This document shows positions 7,636 to 9,018 of a stretch of DNA of 9,018 nt, one piece after another. The notes under the pieces were generated by a model. The model was given only the letters and a program-made list of their open reading frames with translations. It did no database searches and had not been told where the DNA came from. The DNA is taken from positions 1 to 9,018 of the forward strand of contig JAUHYS010000073.1 of NCBI GenBank assembly GCA_030426445.1, in the 5' to 3' direction. The stretch's first letter is position 1. Each line of letters begins with the position of its first letter. A program made the position numbers and the translations under genes. This DNA comes from a bacterium (GTDB lineage Bacteria; UBA10199; DSSB01).

Positions 7636-7659
7636 AGCGAAAAAGGTTCGTTTTTAGCT
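7636..7659. other. AT-rich hairpin, possible weak terminator
   Basis: AGC-g-AAAAA (7636-7644) pairs with TTTTT-a-GCT (7651-7659) around a 6-nt loop, with one internal mismatch. Read on the plus strand it is followed by A and seven T residues, but no plus-strand gene ends nearby. Read on the minus strand it lies about 90 nt after the lipoprotein stop, followed by only three T residues. The stem is mostly A-T, so termination would be weak. The rest of the 7519-7751 gap holds the promoter and otherwise only AT-rich sequence in which I see no gene. Confidence 0.3.
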
Positions 7660-7751
7660 ATTTTTTTAACTAAACGAGTTTGATAGTTGGCTCTAACTTA
7701 TTAAAAGAGTTTACTTTTTTGAATTTAATTTAAATATAGCGAGTGAATAGT

Positions 7752-8729
7752 TTACTGAGGGCCTAAATTGAGGCTTTCCAAGCTTTTTATTTGCTCTGGT
7801 GTCAGTGAAAAATAAATAGAGAGTCGGTTGCCTTGAGATTCGATTTTAATGGCTTTGACGGCTTCCGCAAAGCTAGGATCTTTTTGAGAAAATCTTTGCC
7901 CAAAGAGGATTTGATAAGAAAGCGCTTGGCTTTCCATATCTTTGGCATCGGCTTCAGAAGCCGCCGTTAAACCCAATTCAAAGTTGAGTTCCTCTGGAAA
8001 ATCAATCGTTAAATCCACTGCTTTAATATGATTTGGGCTCGCATCTGCGTTTGCTTGCTGTTCGGGAACAATGGCAGCAAACCACAACATTTTTTTGCTA
8101 TCAATGCTTTTCACTTGTTTCATGAGATCGACTTGACTGAGTATCGAGTTTTGAGCTCGGCTTGTGGGGTCTTGTCGAGCTAAGTCAATGGCTTGTTTGA
8201 CTAAATCTTTATGTCCCAGGAGCAACTTATTTCCTAAAATACTTAAGGTCTCTTGAGGCTTTTCCTGAAAATAATAAAGTTTAGCATTTTGATATTCTTC
8301 AATGAGGTAGTTTTCTTGGTTTTTTTCTGAATACTGTTTTAGGCGTTCTTCAACTTTTTTGGTATCAAACTTGCCAGTCAGCAGGCCCAAGATTGTTTCT
8401 GGGCCTTTACCTAATTGTTTTGCTTCCCAGCCAAAAGTGACTTCGTCAAGCTCATCCATAAAGGGTTTTGCTATTAGAGGGATTTTTTCCTGTATCTTTG
8501 AGCCAATCGGAGAGCTGAGAACTTTATGGATGTTCATGCCTACAACGACATTGAGTTGTTTAGGCATCAGCTCGTAATTAGGAATTTCCTTAATGGGGTC
8601 TTGCGGTGTGGGAGCTGGCGCATCTTTTTGAAGACAGCCTCTTCCACAGCTAACTAAAAATAAGCTGCAGATAAAAATGAAGGCGTATTGTTGTAATCTT
8701 TTTGTCAGTTTTTTATTCATAGAGACCAT
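7752..8729 (-). CDS. predicted lipoprotein, function unknown
   Basis: Encodes 325 aa. The N-terminus is a type II (lipoprotein) signal: basic residues KKLTKR, a hydrophobic run, then the lipobox LVSC with Cys28 as the lipidated residue. Gly at +2, rather than Asp, favours the outer membrane under the E. coli sorting rule. A Pro-rich linker (about 36-50) precedes a globular alpha/beta domain beginning near LNVVVGMNIHKVLSSP. The motif GLLTGKFDTKKVEERLKQY (about 115-133) and the later GNKLLLGHKDLVKQAIDLA recall a loose pattern of large uncharacterised secreted proteins, but I cannot name the family. ATG 8729 has only a weak GAAG before it. ATG 8720, giving MNKKLTK, is an equally possible start and leaves the lipobox intact. 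The gene lies 19 bp after an upstream gene whose C-terminus resembles its own. Confidence 0.85.
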   Translation of the reverse strand: MVSMNKKLTKRLQQYAFIFICSLFLVSCGRGCLQKDAPAPTPQDPIKEIPNYELMPKQLNVVVGMNIHKVLSSPIGSKIQEKIPLIAKPFMDELDEVTFGWEAKQLGKGPETILGLLTGKFDTKKVEERLKQYSEKNQENYLIEEYQNAKLYYFQEKPQETLSILGNKLLLGHKDLVKQAIDLARQDPTSRAQNSILSQVDLMKQVKSIDSKKMLWFAAIVPEQQANADASPNHIKAVDLTIDFPEELNFELGLTAASEADAKDMESQALSYQILFGQRFSQKDPSFAEAVKAIKIESQGNRLSIYFSLTPEQIKSLESLNLGPQ

Positions 8730-8748
8730 TTTACTTCATTTTTTATGT

Positions 8749-9018
8749 CTAACCATCCGATGGCTGGGTATTGAGTTCTGATTTAAGTTCTTTTGAAAAA
8801 CTTTGGATCATTTCTTTTAGGCCTGTTTTAGCATCTCCAAGTAAGGCCTCATCAAAACTGACAGAGAGACTCACCCAATCTTCTTGAGGGTTGATTTTAA
8901 TGCTGTCGATTGTTTTTTGATATTTTGGAAATTCACTTTTTGCCTGAGTTCCAAATAATTCTAATGCAGCATTGAGTTTTTTAGTGAGTTCTTGCGCTTC
9001 GTTAGAACCTTTTGTCCA
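8749..9018 (-). CDS. C-terminal part of a paralog of the downstream lipoprotein, cut by the right edge
   Basis: The minus-strand frame is open from the right edge to a TAG stop at 8751-8749, giving the last 89 residues of a protein. It aligns without gaps to the C-terminus of the lipoprotein downstream: LFG, then IKI 19 residues later, then Q, then a hydrophobic-Ser-hydrophobic-x-hydrophobic-Ser strand (WVSLSVSF here, RLSIYFSL there). After this it extends about 35 residues further, ending in a helical, charged tail (KEMIQSFSKELKSEL). Only the end is visible, so a lipoprotein signal cannot be checked. The 19-bp gap and shared orientation indicate one operon with the lipoprotein gene. Function unknown. 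Confidence 0.75.
   Translation of the reverse strand, partial: WTKGSNEAQELTKKLNAALELFGTQAKSEFPKYQKTIDSIKINPQEDWVSLSVSFDEALLGDAKTGLKEMIQSFSKELKSELNTQPSDG

Overview
The window is AT-leaning bacterial DNA with tightly packed genes. It holds five complete protein genes, two genes cut by the window edges, and two intergenic gaps of about 230 bp. A lipobox-type lipoprotein signal (LVSC), a Sec signal peptide and a GlnL/NtrB-type histidine kinase point to a Gram-negative bacterium. The kinase hallmark and the lipoprotein/TPR-rich gene content would fit a proteobacterium in the broad former-Deltaproteobacteria/Bdellovibrionota range, but this placement is inference and no marker gene settles it.

Left part (1-1986, + strand): the C-terminal part of a PP2C-family Ser/Thr phosphatase is followed after a short gap by a cytosolic PAS-HisKA-HATPase kinase of the NtrB/GlnL type. 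No NtrC-like response regulator follows. The space after the kinase is instead taken by a roughly 153-bp foldback element with 24-bp terminal inverted repeats and an internal 14-bp perfect inverted repeat. It looks like a MITE or other palindromic repeat.

Middle part (2208-5875, + strand): a full-length aconitase A (898 aa, all three cluster cysteines present) with a good Shine-Dalgarno site starts 23 bp after that element. A TPR protein gene follows with a 6-bp gap, so the two are probably one transcript.

Right part (5872-9018, - strand): three genes run leftwards. A gene cut by the right edge and a complete lipoprotein gene are close neighbours, and their C-termini align with identical spacing, so they look like tandem paralogs. 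After an AT-rich gap with a recognisable promoter comes a 548-aa exported protein of unknown function. It has four about 39-residue 'YP' repeats, an aromatic-rich segment with a lone Cys-Gly-Cys, a His/Arg-rich stretch, and a Ser/Arg- and Gly-rich tail. Its stop codon overlaps the stop codon of the convergent TPR gene.

The left and middle genes are signalling and central metabolism, and the right-hand genes are cell-envelope proteins. Nothing links the two halves functionally. The most unusual items are the foldback element and the repeat-plus-aromatic exported protein.
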